This document shows, piece by piece, positions 1 to 10,903 of a DNA stretch of 64,000 nucleotides (positions are counted from its first letter, which is position 1; every line of letters begins with the position of its first letter). The notes under the pieces were generated by a model. It was not told where the DNA came from and did no database searches. It saw only the letters and a list, made by a program, of their open reading frames with translations. The stretch comes from Notamacropus eugenii (lineage: Eukaryota > Chordata > Mammalia > Diprotodontia > Macropodidae): contig NC_092879.1 in assembly GCF_028372415.1 (NCBI RefSeq), positions 66,119,781-66,183,780 of the forward strand, given 5' to 3'. A program made the translations under genes and the position numbers.

Positions 1-95
1 GCATTTCTAGAGAACTCTGGTGCGAAGTAGCTAGGTTACCTTGGTCATATCATATCCCAAATGAGAAGATTGTCCAAGGACCTTCTAGCCCCCAA

Positions 96-341
96 TTATC
101 TAGGTGGCACAGTCAATAAAGCACAGAACCTGGAGTCAAGGAGGCCTGAGTTCAAATCCTGGCTCAGACATTTGCTAGCTTTGTGATTCTAGGCATATCA
201 TTTTGCCTGTCTACCTCAGTTTCCTCGATTGTAATTGGGGACTATAATAGTGCCTATCTCACAAAATCATTGTGAAGATCAAATGAGATAATGTGAGGCA
301 CAATGCCTCATACTTAGTTGGCTCTTGATAAATGCTAATGC
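96..341 (+). repeat. MIR-class SINE, near full length
   Basis: Starts with a tRNA-like head (TAGGTGGCACAG, then the box-B-like GTTCAAATCC) and runs through the CORE (CTCAGTTTCCTC) to the 3' end (AAATGAGATAATGTGAGG, TTGATAAATGCTAAT). It carries no coding capacity. Family recognition is from memory of the MIR consensus. Confidence 0.8.
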
Positions 342-734
342 CCTTCTCCCTTCCCCTGTGGTCTTTCCATGCTTTATAAAATCCTGTTTCATCTTAAAAA
401 AAGCCGATCATATGAACCTGCTTAATTAAATATTTTGAGTAATTTCTAGAGGAATTGTTCCCTATTTATCATAAAATAATGCCTCTAATATGAAAGATTT
501 GGAGCCTTTACTCTGTACTGAGCTCTCCACTAGCTACTATGTGGATATAAAATCACTTGGGTTATTTACTGAAAGCCTGCAATAGTAATTACTCATTACT
601 ATGTTAGTCCCTATGCAGGAATACAAAAATTTAAGACATGGAATGTCAAAATTGGAAGGAGTCTTAGGGATCAGTCCCTAAGTCCCTAGTTCAGTCCCCT
701 CCATATATGAATGGAATGGAACACTATTGCGCAC
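342..734. other. Unassigned AT-rich intergenic stretch
   Basis: I see no open frame, RNA gene or clear repeat here beyond weak fossil-like segments. Confidence 0.4.
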
Positions 735-985
735 TTAAAAAAAAAAAATTAAAAGCAATGGCTTAATGCACTTAAGTAAGCAGAACCAGAAGAACAATTT
801 AAGCTGTAACAGCATTGGAAAGATAAACAACCTTGAAAGCTTTAAGAAGTCTGCTCAATGCAGTGACCAATCATGATTCTAGGAGACTGATGATGATCCA
901 TGCTACCCAACGCTGGACAGAGATGACATTCTCAAAATGCAAAGCGAGACACATTTTCAAAATGGTCAATGTGGGAATTTGGTTT
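735..985 (+). repeat. L1 3'-end fragment
   Basis: The series AGCAGAACCAGAAGAACAAT, CTTTGAAAG-like, 'CCAATCATGATTCTAGGAGAC' and 'CAATGTGGGAATTTGG' recurs in order in the other L1 3' ends of this window (27.7, 48.5 and 55.0 kb). It is a 5'-truncated fossil with no coding potential. Confidence 0.65.
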
Positions 986-1354
986 TCTAGACCATGCATA
1001 TTTGTTACGAAGTTGTTTTGGAAACATTGCTTACCGATGTTGCATTACAAATGTTGTAGCACTTGTTCCAAGCTTGGCTTGAAGCCAAGTTTCAGAAGCA
1101 GGGCCGGATAAGCATTGGTGCTGAGCAGAGGCTAGAGGCACTCCAAGAGGGGGGATTTACCCAAGGAAAGTCAGGGAGACTGGAATAACCAATGAGGTAG
1201 ATTTTTTTGGAGCAGATCTTCTGTTCCGGCTAGCCTTGTATGAAAGGAGAAACAATATCGTTTAGTTCTTAAATGGTTGAAATAAGAACAAAATTTTCCT
1301 TCAAAGAAAATTTGCAATTACAGTACATTTGGTTTGAAGTATATTGGAAGGATG
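986..1354. other. Unassigned intergenic stretch
   Basis: No supportable feature. A short open frame overlaps the preceding L1 tail and looks like chance. Confidence 0.4.
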
Positions 1355-2365
1355 GCTCATAGAATCACAGGAATCCATATTTGACAGGGACCTCAGTGTC
1401 CATCTGGTTCAACCTATACTTGAAAAAAAAATACTGTATTTCACTGCATAATCATCACAGATTTATGACATTTTTGTAAAAGTGGGGTGTGACCATTATG
1501 TGAAACTTTAAAAATATTGTGCTGGTATTATTTAAAAATCATTTATTTCTAAACTGTCTTTGATGCAAGATGAGAATACATGGAATACTCATGAATATGC
1601 ATTAAAATTGGGAAGATGCAAGTCTTACCACATCACATGACTTAGTACTTCAACACTCTAAAGAAACCACCTAAGTTGGCTTTCGAAATATACCAACAAT
1701 GCACTTGCACTGAGAATTCTAGGCTCACGACTGGCAATGTGCAAGAGATAAATGCATATCTATACGTCAGTACTGAATATGTTGCTGCTCTGCTTATCCT
1801 TTAAGTGGCATGATGAACAGATTACACCGTGGGATGATTATGTGATGAAAGGCTATAAACCAATTTTTGGACTGAAAAAAGCAAGGTGTAATGATTACGT
1901 GGTGAAATACAGTAAGTCCCACTACAGTACACCTGAGAAATGGTTATTCAGTCTCTGCCTGAAGGCCCCTAGTGAGGGGCCCCCTACCTCCTAGGGTAGC
2001 CCATTCCCATTTGGGAGCTTTAGATTTTCAGAGAGAGTTTATTAGATCAAGCCTAAATGTTTTGCTTTGTAATGTCAACCTACTCTGTTCCCAGTTTGGC
2101 TCTCTTGGCCAAAGAGAACAAATTCAATCCCTCTTTCACCAAATACATCTTCAGCTACTTCAAGATCACTCTCATGTCCCTCCCCACTGAACCTTTTCTT
2201 CTCTGGACAATGTCCCTAGTCCCTTCCCCTGATCTCTACAGAACAGGGACTCGAGGCCTTGCACAATGCTAATTGTTCTTCTACAGACATTCTCTAGCTT
2301 TCTTCCTAAAAATACTGTCTAGAAGTGAACACAATATTCTGAATATGGTGGGACAAGTTATACTT
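1355..2365 (-). repeat. CR1/L3-type LINE fragment, split by a DNA transposon
   Basis: On the minus strand this reads as the 3' part of a CR1/L3 LINE. Typical reverse-complement phrases are GGGACCTCAGTGTCCATCTGG at the left, then after the interruption CTACCTCCTAGGGTAGCCCA, AGATCAAGCCTAAATG and AGAAGTGAACACAATATTC. The left part (1355-1431) and right part (1915-2365) are continuous in the CR1 consensus, so positions 1432-1914 arrived later. Confidence 0.7.
1432..1914. mobile_element. Non-autonomous DNA transposon with 27-bp inverted ends
   Basis: The left end TACTGTATTTCACTGCATAA and the reverse complement of the right end TACTGTATTTCACCACGTAA match at 23 of the first 27 bases. The outermost TA on both sides fits a TA target duplication, as in the Tc1/mariner superfamily. 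The interior shows degenerate repeats of the terminal motif (ACCATTATGTGAAA, GATGATTATGTGATGAAA). There is no transposase frame. It sits inside a CR1 fragment whose two halves are otherwise contiguous. Confidence 0.7.
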
Positions 2366-2570
2366 CTCAAAGACATGTCATTTTGATATAAAAAGTGCAA
2401 AACTTTTACCTAATAAGTAATAATTTAAAAAATAACTCATGGAAAATTTTGGGGAAAATAATTCAACAGATATTTAGTGAATACATATCCTATGCCCTTA
2501 TTGTGATTGGTGCTATGAGAAAAGAAGACATGGCCCTTCTACCCTCAAATCTCATGATCCTCCTCATCAT

Positions 2571-2812
2571 AATAATAATAGCTGACAATACCTAAAATTT
2601 GCTTACTATGTGCTAGGCACAGTGCCAAGCTACAACTCCTATCTCACTGGATCCTCACAACAACCCTGGAATGTAGGGGCTATTATTATCCCTATATGAC
2701 AGTTGAGGAAACTGAGGCCCAGTGTTACATGGCTAGTAAGTGTCTAAAGCTTGCTTTGAGCTCAGGTCTTCCTCATTTCAGACCACACACTATACTCAGT
2801 GTGCCACATGAT
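2571..2812 (-). repeat. MIR-class SINE
   Basis: Minus-strand MIR: AATAATAGCTGACAATACC, then GATCCTCACAACAACCCTGG, CAGTTGAGGAAACTGAGGCC, ATGGCTAGTAAGTGTC and GAGCTCAGGTCTTCCT, in consensus order. Confidence 0.8.
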
Positions 2813-3110
2813 TCATATACATAAATTAGTTAGAGAATAATTAATAAAATTGAGTTTTAAAATGTATGAACAGACAGTAAATATTATGGTTAGGATTGAA
2901 AAAAGGCAAAAGGCACCACTGACTGGAGTAAATTAGCAAAGACTTTGTAGAAGAAGGAGTTGAGACAAGCTTTAAAAAATACTGGACTTTTAAAAACACA
3001 GGACCTGTTAAAAAACACAGGTCACTTAGAAAGACTAAGAGATCAAAAAGAGGTATATTCCAATGGGGAAACAGCTGAACCAAAAAAATAGGAACAATTG
3101 TGATTCTAAT
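2813..3110. other. Unassigned AT-rich stretch
   Basis: Contains a small internal near-repeat (ACTTTTAAAAACACAGGACC / TGTTAAAAAACACAGGTCA, about 2987-3023). No gene or recognisable family. Confidence 0.35.
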
Positions 3111-3693
3111 CAGAACTCAAATTGATGCATTGACCAATGATTTCAAACGACTTACCTGCCTCCAACCTCTCAATACAGAGGTGGTAGACAGTAGGTACAG
3201 AATGAGGCATACATTTTTAGAGCCAATATTTTCAATTCAACAGGCATTTATTGAGCTCCTACTATGTGCCAAACACTGTACTTGGCATTCAGGACACAAA
3301 GTCAAAAGTGATACAGTCCCTACCCTCAAGGACCTCATATTTTCCTGGGGGAACATGACATGTATACAGATAACGAAGTACAAAACCCATATGAAGTCAT
3401 TTCAGGCAGGCCAGTAACAACTGGGGGAATCATGAGAAGCCTTTTGTAGAAGGTTAGCCTTAAAGAGAACAAAGGGTCTAAGGAGCCAAGAGGAGAAAGA
3501 AAAATATTTCAGGCATATGAGAAAGCATATGCAAAGACTAAGAGCTAAAAATGGAGGATTCAGTTAAGAGAACTGCAAGTAGGTCAGTCTGGATAGTGGA
3601 TAAAGTGTGTGAAGGTGAGTAATGTGTAATCATTCAGCCTAGAAATATAAACCAGAGCCAGATTGCCAAGGACTTTAAATGCCAAACCTGACT

Positions 3694-3743
<50 letters not shown>
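3694..3743. repeat. (GT)n microsatellite
   Basis: About 25 uninterrupted GT units. Confidence 0.95.
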
Positions 3744-3745
<2 letters not shown>

Positions 3746-3787
3746 GCTACTGAGGCAGAAGATTGACATAGTCAGACCTATGCTTTA

Positions 3788-4068
3788 GAAATAATAATAA
3801 TAATAATAGTAGTAGCAAGCATTTATACAGCACCTACTGTGTACCAAGCCCATGTGCAAAACACTTTCCAAATAATATCTCATTTGATTTTCACAACAAT
3901 CCTGGGCAATAGGTGCTGTTATTATTCCCATTTTGTAGTTGAGGAAATGGAGGCAGAGGTCAAGTGACTTGCCCGGAGTCACACAGCTAGTAGGTATCTG
4001 AGGCTGGATTTGAACTTGGGTCTTCCTGTCTTCCAGCTCAGCTTTCTATCTGCATGGGAGCAGGGAAA
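3788..4068 (-). repeat. MIR-class SINE
   Basis: Minus-strand copy beginning with an (ATA)n simple tail, then GCACCTACTGTGTACCAAG, ATTTTCACAACAATCCTGGG, GTTGAGGAAATGGAGGCAGA, GTCACACAGCTAGTAGGT and GGTCTTCCTGTCTTCCAG. It lies inside the older repeat at 3228-5000. Confidence 0.85.
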
Positions 4069-4130
4069 GAGTTGAAGGAAGGACACCAGTTGGAAAGCAT
4101 CTGCAGTAGTCTCTTATTTATCCTTCATTC

Positions 4131-4292
4131 TAGGAGAGGACCATAACATCAGGAAGGTGATGTTATGACTTGCAAGTGAATTGGATTTAAGTGAGGGAGG
4201 GCTGGGCAAAGTCACCAGCCTCACTTTCTCCTCTGGAGCTATCTGGGTCCAAGATGACTGGAGATGGCCCCCTGCCTGCAATAGTCAGGTGA
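4131..4292 (-). repeat. Mar-type composite SINE, 3' portion
   Basis: Shares AAGTGAGGGAGGGCTGGGCA, GTCACCAGCCTCAC, GGAGCTATCTGGGTCCA and GATGACTGGAGATGG with the full-length minus-strand copy at 33.5 kb. The tRNA-like head is missing. Confidence 0.75.
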
Positions 4293-5000
4293 CGCCTGAT
4301 GAGGGCTGGAGCTAGAGTGATATCAATGTGAGGAGAGAAGAGACAGACATACGTGAGATGTTGCGGAGATAGAAATGACCTGCAACTGATTTTGGATTGG
4401 GTGATGGGGTATGCACTTTACTGGATATCGACATTACAAAGCAGGGTTTTGTGGATGAGTTGTCATTGGGAAACGATAGCAATGCTAAAAGAAAAGCATT
4501 AACAAATTGCTTACACATATATATACGCATAGTTTACTATTGTGCATGCGTATATTTTTGTGTATGTATGCATATAAGACCCTCCTTGATGGATGTGTGG
4601 GAGAAAATGACAAGAATGGCCCAAGTGTGCAGCATACATTTGGGAAATAGCCTGATCCTGCTTTGCCAATCCAACCTTATGAAAGGCCTTGAATACCAGG
4701 AGGAGGAATTTGGCCTTGCTCCAGCAAGAAATAGTGGGCCATTGTTAGGTTATTAAGCAGGGGAGTGACATGCTAAAAGAAATGTTTTAGGAAGATTAAT
4801 CTACCAGGAGGGTATGCAAAATGGATTGGAGGGGAGAGACCCCAGAGGAAGTGAAAGCCTATTGCAATCATCCTGGGCTGGGGGAAGAGGGGCATGAAGA
4901 GGGGCGGGGGTGGACTGGCGAGGAGTGGTGGGAATGGAGAAGGGATGAGTTGCTTATGTGCTGATGTTTTTTGAGTTCCGTTTGAGCCCTGACTGCTGGG

Positions 5001-5560
5001 CCACCAACTGCTAGTGCAGTGTCATCGAAGGGAGAAGCATATTTTTAGTGTCACATCCATCTTTTTTACCATAAGTAGTCCCTTCTAGGATAATCACATT
5101 CAGAATCTTCAAGGAGAAACAAGTGTTGAGTAGGGAGACTTTTCAGGAAATCTAAAGGGGAAAACCTTGAAATGACACGACAGAGAGGGGAGGGTGAAGC
5201 TTCACTGTCAAGAATGTCCAGCTTAAGCAGGGGACCATAGAGGTTATAAGACATGTACTTAAATTCCAACATTCCTCCAATCCTCTGTTTTGGACACATG
5301 GCCAATTCAAGAGAGATTCTCAAATTTAGTTCTAACGTGACCTGGGGACAGAGGAGAAATAGAACCTAGACTGAATATTTCAGTGTCATCTGACCCATGG
5401 AACCAAGAATAAAAAACCGTTCTTTTATAAATGATTATTTTCATCTCCAAAGATTAACTTGCAGCCTTCGGATCAATTTCCCGAGCTTCTCATCTTTTTT
5501 ATCTTGTTGTTTTAATAGTCAGAAATACAATCCAATTACAATATCATTTCTGTTCTGCCT
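5001..5560. other. Unassigned intergenic stretch
   Basis: Short open frames on both strands have no recognisable domain. I see no repeat family. Confidence 0.35.
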
Positions 5561-5561
5561 C

Positions 5562-5690
5562 AATTGTTTGCATTTGTTAAGTATCTTCTATGTCACAAGC
5601 ACCACGTGGTGCTGGGAATGCAAAGACAAAAGTGAATGGGTCGCTGCCCTCAAGGAGCTTAAGGCTCCCATTAGGAGGGGCTGTGCTTTC
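5562..5690 (-). repeat. L2-type LINE 3' end
   Basis: Reverse complement of an L2 tail: TTGTTAAGTATCTTCTATGT, GTGCTGGGAATGCAAAGACA, TGCCCTCAAGGAGCTTAAG. Confidence 0.6.
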
Positions 5691-5985
5691 TTAAAAATAG
5701 ATTTTTATGGATATCATTTATTTCATTGCCTACATTCCCCCCTGTAGCCTTCCCATCTCACCTCCAAGAAACTCAGATCTTAGAACAAAGAATTTTTTTT
5801 AAAGAAGATATAGAAGGAAAAAACCCCCAGCAAAACCAATCAATACATTTTTTTAAAGTGATGTCACATGCAACATTCCACTACCATTTCCCCTTCCCCC
5901 TATCTCTACAAAGGATTGGTGAGGAGTATCATATCTCGTCTTTGGGGCCAAGCAGGGCATGTGTTCTCCCGTTGTTTTATATGGT
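5691..5985 (-). repeat. L1 3' UTR fragment
   Basis: Contains TTTATGGATATCATTTATTTC, AATCAATACATTTTTTTAAAG, GCAACATTCCAC and TTTGGGGCCAAGCAGG, phrases I associate with the minus strand of marsupial L1 3' UTRs. Confidence 0.5.
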
Positions 5986-6224
5986 AGTGGGGTGAGATTG
6001 TATGCTATTTTCTTTACATATCATCATCTCTTTGTTACTTTTGGCCCACATTTGAGAGTTCAGGGTGCAATCTGTGGCCATGGAATCTGTGACCAAGCCT
6101 AAATGACTCCTTTTGGGATCAGGTCTTGTGGCCTTAGCCTCAAAGCACCAGACTCCAGTCAAACATCCTTTGTTTTCCTGTGCTCCCAGGGATCTATGAT
6201 CTCATCTCTGTGGGTGAGGATTCC

Positions 6225-6415
6225 CTCACAGCATGCTGCAGTGGAAAGTAGATTTGAACATTTGAAGACCTGGGTTCAAATCTTATCCCTGCCAATTTAA
6301 TACCTGTGTGACCTCAACCGGATGTCTTGGCCTCAGTTTCCTTATCAGTAAATTGAGGACATTGCTACATGCCCCCTAAGGTTCATTCCAGTTCTGCATC
6401 TATGATTCCTATGAG
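6225..6415 (+). repeat. MIR/Mon-like SINE
   Basis: GACCTGGGTTCAAATC, TGTGTGACCTCAACCGG, GCCTCAGTTTCCTTATCAG and TTCCAGTTCTGCATCTATGA, in plus order. The tRNA-like head is degraded. Confidence 0.75.
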
Positions 6416-7560
6416 CCTGTGATCCATCCAAGTCTGCCATCCTTGGCAACTCCTGCCCCTGTGCTCCCATAAGCTTCCCACAAGGAAGCCTCCCTAAGAA
6501 TTGAGTTAGGAGCTTTCTGTGAGTTCCGTTGATAGTGTGATGTTAGCCATAGCATTTGTAAGCTTCCTACTTCATTCTTATCTACTTTGGAAAAACAAAC
6601 CATGCCAGAATTTGAACCTAAGCCTTCAGACTTCAAGTCCAGTGCTCAGTCTACTGAACTCAGGTGACTGAATTCCATTCTGATCCCCAGCAGTGTGAGG
6701 ATGAGGATGGGGGTTGCCATAGGGACCATTCTTGCTTTCACCTTGCTTTTATTCCTTTCTTCAAGCCACTTTTCTTTTTAGTTGTTCATAATTTGGAAGG
6801 CAATGGTTTAGTTAAAAAAGAAAGTATGCTTTGTGAAAAACCAACGATGACAACAACAAACCACCTGCGATAAAGACATCCCTGCCTGGATAGTGGTGGT
6901 GTTTCTGATCTCTCCGCAGCATGGAGTTATCTATTCAATGAGTGGCTGGTGTGGGTAGTCAAAAGATAATTTTACAATTCGAGAAGAGCGATTTGGCTTT
7001 TTTAGAGCAGGTACAAATAATGACTTTATCTGGTATGGGATAGGATCTAAAGGAATGAAATCATGGGTTTAAAAAAAGGTTACAATTTGCCTGTGAGGAG
7101 CTTTAGCCATAAGAATGAAGAACTGGGTCTCTGAAGCCACTGTTTTCCAAGGGACTTCATATTTCACTGAGCATCCAGACAGCCTGGAGAGGGAAGGAAT
7201 TGTGAAGCATTTTCTTTATTTTAAAAACGGAGAAGCCATGAGAAGTAGAAGTACTTGGGGAAGGTCATACTGTCATAGCACAAGGTTGGGCTGGCCATTA
7301 GGAAATTCTGATTCACAAGAAATGGATTTTGTTTCTCATTTGTATTCTAGCGCTTTGTGGCAATTACAAAAATTTGGGAAGCACTCTGAGGATTTCCCAT
7401 ATCTGGCATCCAAATAAGCTTTTACGGTTAGTCATAGCTACTGGACTGGAATGGCAAAAGATCAGCCCATAATACTCTTGGAAAAGCAAAAACTCCAACC
7501 AAACCCTTTCTGTTTCACATTTGTGAAACCATTATGGTGACACTCATCTATTTTTATTCT
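6416..7560. other. Mostly unassigned intergenic stretch
   Basis: A minus-strand SINE tail remnant (GAATTTGAACCTAAGCCTTC…AGTGCTCAGTC) lies at about 6605-6662. The rest has no recognisable repeat or gene; the small open frames show no motif. Confidence 0.4.
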
Positions 7561-7569
7561 GATCTAGCC

Positions 7570-7844
7570 CAGCGCTTCTTAAGTTGTAGGTTTAAATGGA
7601 TAACTACAGAAAAAAATTAGCAACAGTTAAAGATTTCTGTGCAACAATCAAAAATTAATTAAAAATCGATTGCATAATAAATCCGCAGTGTTTCTGGCAG
7701 CACTTGGCAATGTTGCATCTCACAATTTCGCTGCAGCCTTGGTTGTGAATACACAGCATGCACACTTTGTACTTCAAGTGCCCTCGGGTCATGCAATGGC
7801 AAATTGAAAAGGGGTGGTGAGGGGAAAAAGTTTAAGAAGCCGTG
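7570..7844. mobile_element. hAT-like MITE (type B)
   Basis: Inverted ends CAGCGCTTCTTAAG and, reversed, CACGGCTTCTTAAA flank 275 bp with no open frame. The flanks ATCTAG and ATTCTAG resemble the preferred hAT insertion context. The superfamily call rests on the termini. Confidence 0.6.
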
Positions 7845-7854
7845 ATTCTAGTCC

Positions 7855-8128
7855 ATATCCTTATTTTTACAGAAGAGGAAACTAAGACCCAGAGAAGAAG
7901 TGTGATTTGCCAAAGAAAAGCACAAGTAGGACCATAGGATTGAAATCTAGGAGAGAAAATTGTCTAATCTCCTCATTTTACTTTTAAGGAAACTGAGGAC
8001 TGGAGAGGTAAAGCAACTTGCCTAGGGTCACACAGATAGTGACAGATTGCATTTCAAATGCAATTCAAATTTGAAGATTTGAATAGAAGAAACTGGGCAC
8101 TCTTTCCACTGTGCCATTGGAAAGTGAG
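7855..8128 (-). repeat. One or two MIR-class SINE fragments
   Basis: AGAAGAGGAAACTAAGACCC, and again TTTTAAGGAAACTGAGGACTGG, GGTCACACAGATAGTGACAG, CACTGTGCCATTGG. The repeated CORE suggests two overlapping minus-strand insertions. Confidence 0.65.
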
Positions 8129-8175
8129 ATCATTTTTGATGGTTATGTAGTTATTATTATTATTAATGTGTTTAT

Positions 8176-8300
8176 GTACTGGAGGAGGAAATGGCAAAGG
8201 ACTCCAGTATCTTTGCCAAGACAACCCCATGGACAACGTTGGGGTGCTACGGTCCACAGGGCACAAAGAATCAGACGCAACTGAATGACTGAACAACAAG
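8176..8300 (+). repeat. SINE 3' tail of RTE type
   Basis: GGAGGAGGAAATGGCAAAGG, CTCCAGTATCTTTGCCAAGA and CTGAATGACTGAACAACAA form the RTE-like tail of marsupial SINEs. The same module recurs at 49.1 kb, and in minus orientation at 32.66 kb. Confidence 0.75.
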
Positions 8301-8330
8301 CTCTTATTTGCCCACATCTGGCATGTAAGC

Positions 8331-8452
8331 TAATGTATATATATATGTATATAGATATAGATATGGATATAGATATAGATATGTATATAGATATATAGAT
8401 ATATAGATATAGATATATAGATATAGATATAGATAGATAGATAGATATATTT
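8331..8452. repeat. (ATAGAT)n / (TA)n microsatellite
   Basis: Degenerate ATATAGATATAG repeats over about 120 bp. Confidence 0.9.
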
Positions 8453-9389
8453 TATACATATTAAATCTAGTTGGGATTTGCTTTCATTTTTTGAGAAATT
8501 GCACCATGATGCTTTAGTCATTGACAATGCCACAAATAGCACTGAGAGTGTGCATACACAGAGGAAGAAAAGGTGGAGAGTGTCCTTAGAATATGAGGCT
8601 TGCCCAGAACTCAGCTACAACTGCTGTCTCCCTTCCCCATTAGCAGAAGGGTGAACTTCAGCACCAAATGCCAAGTCGTTTTTTTTTCAACTGTGGATTC
8701 AGAAATCTTTTTTTTTGCAGTTGATAAAGGATGTCAGTATCACTGCAGATAAGAGACATTTGATTTAGGCTACCTCCTTTAGTTCTGGTTGTTTGCTTCC
8801 TGGCTTGACTCCCGAACTGGCCACCGGATTCCATCCATAATGTCTATGGGAAGTGAAAGTCATATTCATTCAGACTGAGATAACGATCACTGGAATCCCT
8901 TTAAAAGTATAAGTTTGAAATATGTGCATGGAGCCTTCTTGTATAATCCTGAAAGATACAAAACATATTAGGAATCATGAAAAATAAATTTTGATCATCC
9001 CGGAAAATCAGAGAATTACTAGTGCTGCTACCATGCTAATGAAGTCTTGAGATGTATTCAGTGCTTAAAAAGGAAAGTAGCCCCCTCCACCAAGTTAATG
9101 CCTCTTATGTGGTCAATGGATGTTTGTTCTTTAAGTAGCAATGACATCAACTCTGTCCTTGTCTTAATTCACTTAATAAATAATTCTTCAGTTAGAAGTT
9201 TGCTAAAGGGAATGTGAATTCTGTTTTGCAGAGAGCCTTGATAATATTTTTTTCCTTGTCCCAGGGTCTCTTCCTCTCTGAATGACATATATAATGTCAT
9301 TCAGATTATCAGAAATTTAAGGAAAGTAGGCACACATTATAAACACAACAGATCCTCTTTTGATTCTCGTAGCAAGTTCGATTTAGAAG
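8453..9389. other. Unassigned intergenic stretch
   Basis: No recognisable repeat or gene. Two short poly-T-containing near-repeats (GTCGTTTTTTTTTCAA and AATCTTTTTTTTTGCA) lie at about 8678-8720. Confidence 0.35.
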
Positions 9390-9465
9390 AGGAAAGGACC
9401 TTAGAGATCATCTCACGCAATCTTCTTATTTTACTGAGGAAACTGGGGCCCAGAGATATGCTAAC
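9390..9465 (-). repeat. MIR-like fragment
   Basis: GGACCTTAGAGATCATCTC and TTTTACTGAGGAAACTGGGG resemble the minus-strand core of old SINEs. Confidence 0.5.
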
Positions 9466-10204
9466 TTTTGATAAAATCAAATTGTTCTCTTCAGATTTTA
9501 GTTTAAAAGGAGAAAGCCTGTCTGTCTGACTAAAAGTTCTTAAGCAAAGCAACTTGATGGCTTTTTTTCCAGATGATAAAAACTGGCATATTTAGGGTGA
9601 GGGGTGAGGATAAGGGGAGGGAGTGCTCAAAAGTCAGATCAGGAGTTCAAATACAAGTTGTAACATTGATCTCAGGGGAAAAGAAAAAGGATTGTTCATT
9701 CCTGGTTGTTATTATGCTATAAAATCTTTCTTTACAGCATTTCCATTCATAACATTTTCCTGAGTATGACTTTTGTCTTGGAAAGGTTGGGGCTAATGCC
9801 CGCACATTCCTCCTTAAAATATGGCCCCATTTATTGCATTTTCTTTTCCCAGGCCTTTAGGATGCTTAAGGGAGTTCATTATGCTACAGAGAAAAGAGAG
9901 ACTCCCAAACAGAAAGAGAATTTGCTTGGAATGCTAGAGAAATTCTTTCATAGCAGGGAAGAACATTTAGCCTATTTGCAAATCTATATTCTGTCTATGT
10001 ATCTATTGTCAGTGTATGGTCATTTTAGTTCAGTTAGAACGCTTTGCCTTGATTATAGGTGTCAGGAGAGAAAACATTTATTGAGCCAGTATTCCTGCTG
10101 TGAAATACAGAATGCATGGTCTTCAAATATATTTATGAAATTCAAAAACATTTTTTTATTTCTTCCTGTGCAATGATGACTTGTAGGATGCTAGGATGGG
10201 AAGG
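9466..10204. other. Unassigned stretch with a 156-codon open frame
   Basis: An open frame at 9706-10176 (+) is the longest here outside the elements. It has hydrophobic patches but no recognisable domain or flanking splice signals. Codon content looks like AT-rich intergenic DNA, so I regard it as chance. Confidence 0.3.
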
Positions 10205-10515
10205 TTTATTTTTTTATTTACTTTAAAAAAATAAATTTTGTACTGATATTTCCTTTTTCTTATATTATCGTAGCTACCCCAAGCATCCCCTCCACAGCTC
10301 CTCCCAGAGAGCTGTCCCATATAACAACTAGTATTTTTAGAGAGGCAAAAAAATCAGTTCACTGCTTGATATATTGAAAAGTTCTGAAAATATGTGTAAT
10401 GTGTAACACCTGCGAACCTTCCTCATATCATTTCATTTATAATTTTGTTACATTCACTTTTGATGTTTTGTGTGCAGTCCTTTTTTACATTTACATTTTG
10501 TCATTACTGTGTATC

Positions 10516-10655
10516 TTGAGAGAATGAGGCTGGGATGGAGTGAGGCTGGTGACTTCGCAAAGCTTTGCCTCACTTAAATCCACTTCACAAGCAAGTCAAG
10601 GCCTCGTTCTCTTCATGCCACTGGTTCTCTTCAAGAACAAAGGATGAAAAACAAT
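10516..10655 (+). repeat. Mar-type SINE fragment
   Basis: AGTGAGGCTGGTGAC, CACAAGCAAGTCAAGG, GGTTCTCTTCAAGAACAAAG. Plus-orientation 3' part of the SINE that is complete at 33.5 kb. Confidence 0.65.
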
Positions 10656-10839
10656 ATTGTTTTCCTGGCTCTTTTAACTTTACTCTGCATCAGTTCATGT
10701 AGATCTTTCCATGCTTCTCTGTATCCATCACATACATCATTTTTTACTGTACAGTAACATTCCATCGTACTATAATTTGTTTAACCATTCTCTAATTGAT
10801 GGACATTTCTACCTTGGTTCCAGTTCTTAGCTATCTCAA

Positions 10840-10840
<1 letters not shown>

Positions 10841-10902
<62 letters not shown>

Positions 10903-10903
10903 A
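10841..10903. repeat. (TG)n then (TATG)n microsatellite
   Basis: About 24 TG units followed by three TATG units. Confidence 0.95.

Larger units (their letters stand above)
3228..5000 (-). repeat. Long, old L2-related composite repeat broken by younger SINEs
   Basis: Begins with the reverse complement of the L2-type 3' end (CATTTATTGAGCTCCTACTATGTGCC…TCAAGGACCTCATATT), followed by an ancient repeat block recognisable by GGACTTTAAATGCCAAAC, GTGACATGCTAAAAGAAATG and TATTGCAATCATCC. It is interrupted by a (GT)n tract, a MIR at 3788-4068 and a Mar-type SINE at 4131-4292. The assignment to L2 is from memory and the middle part is less certain. Confidence 0.5.
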
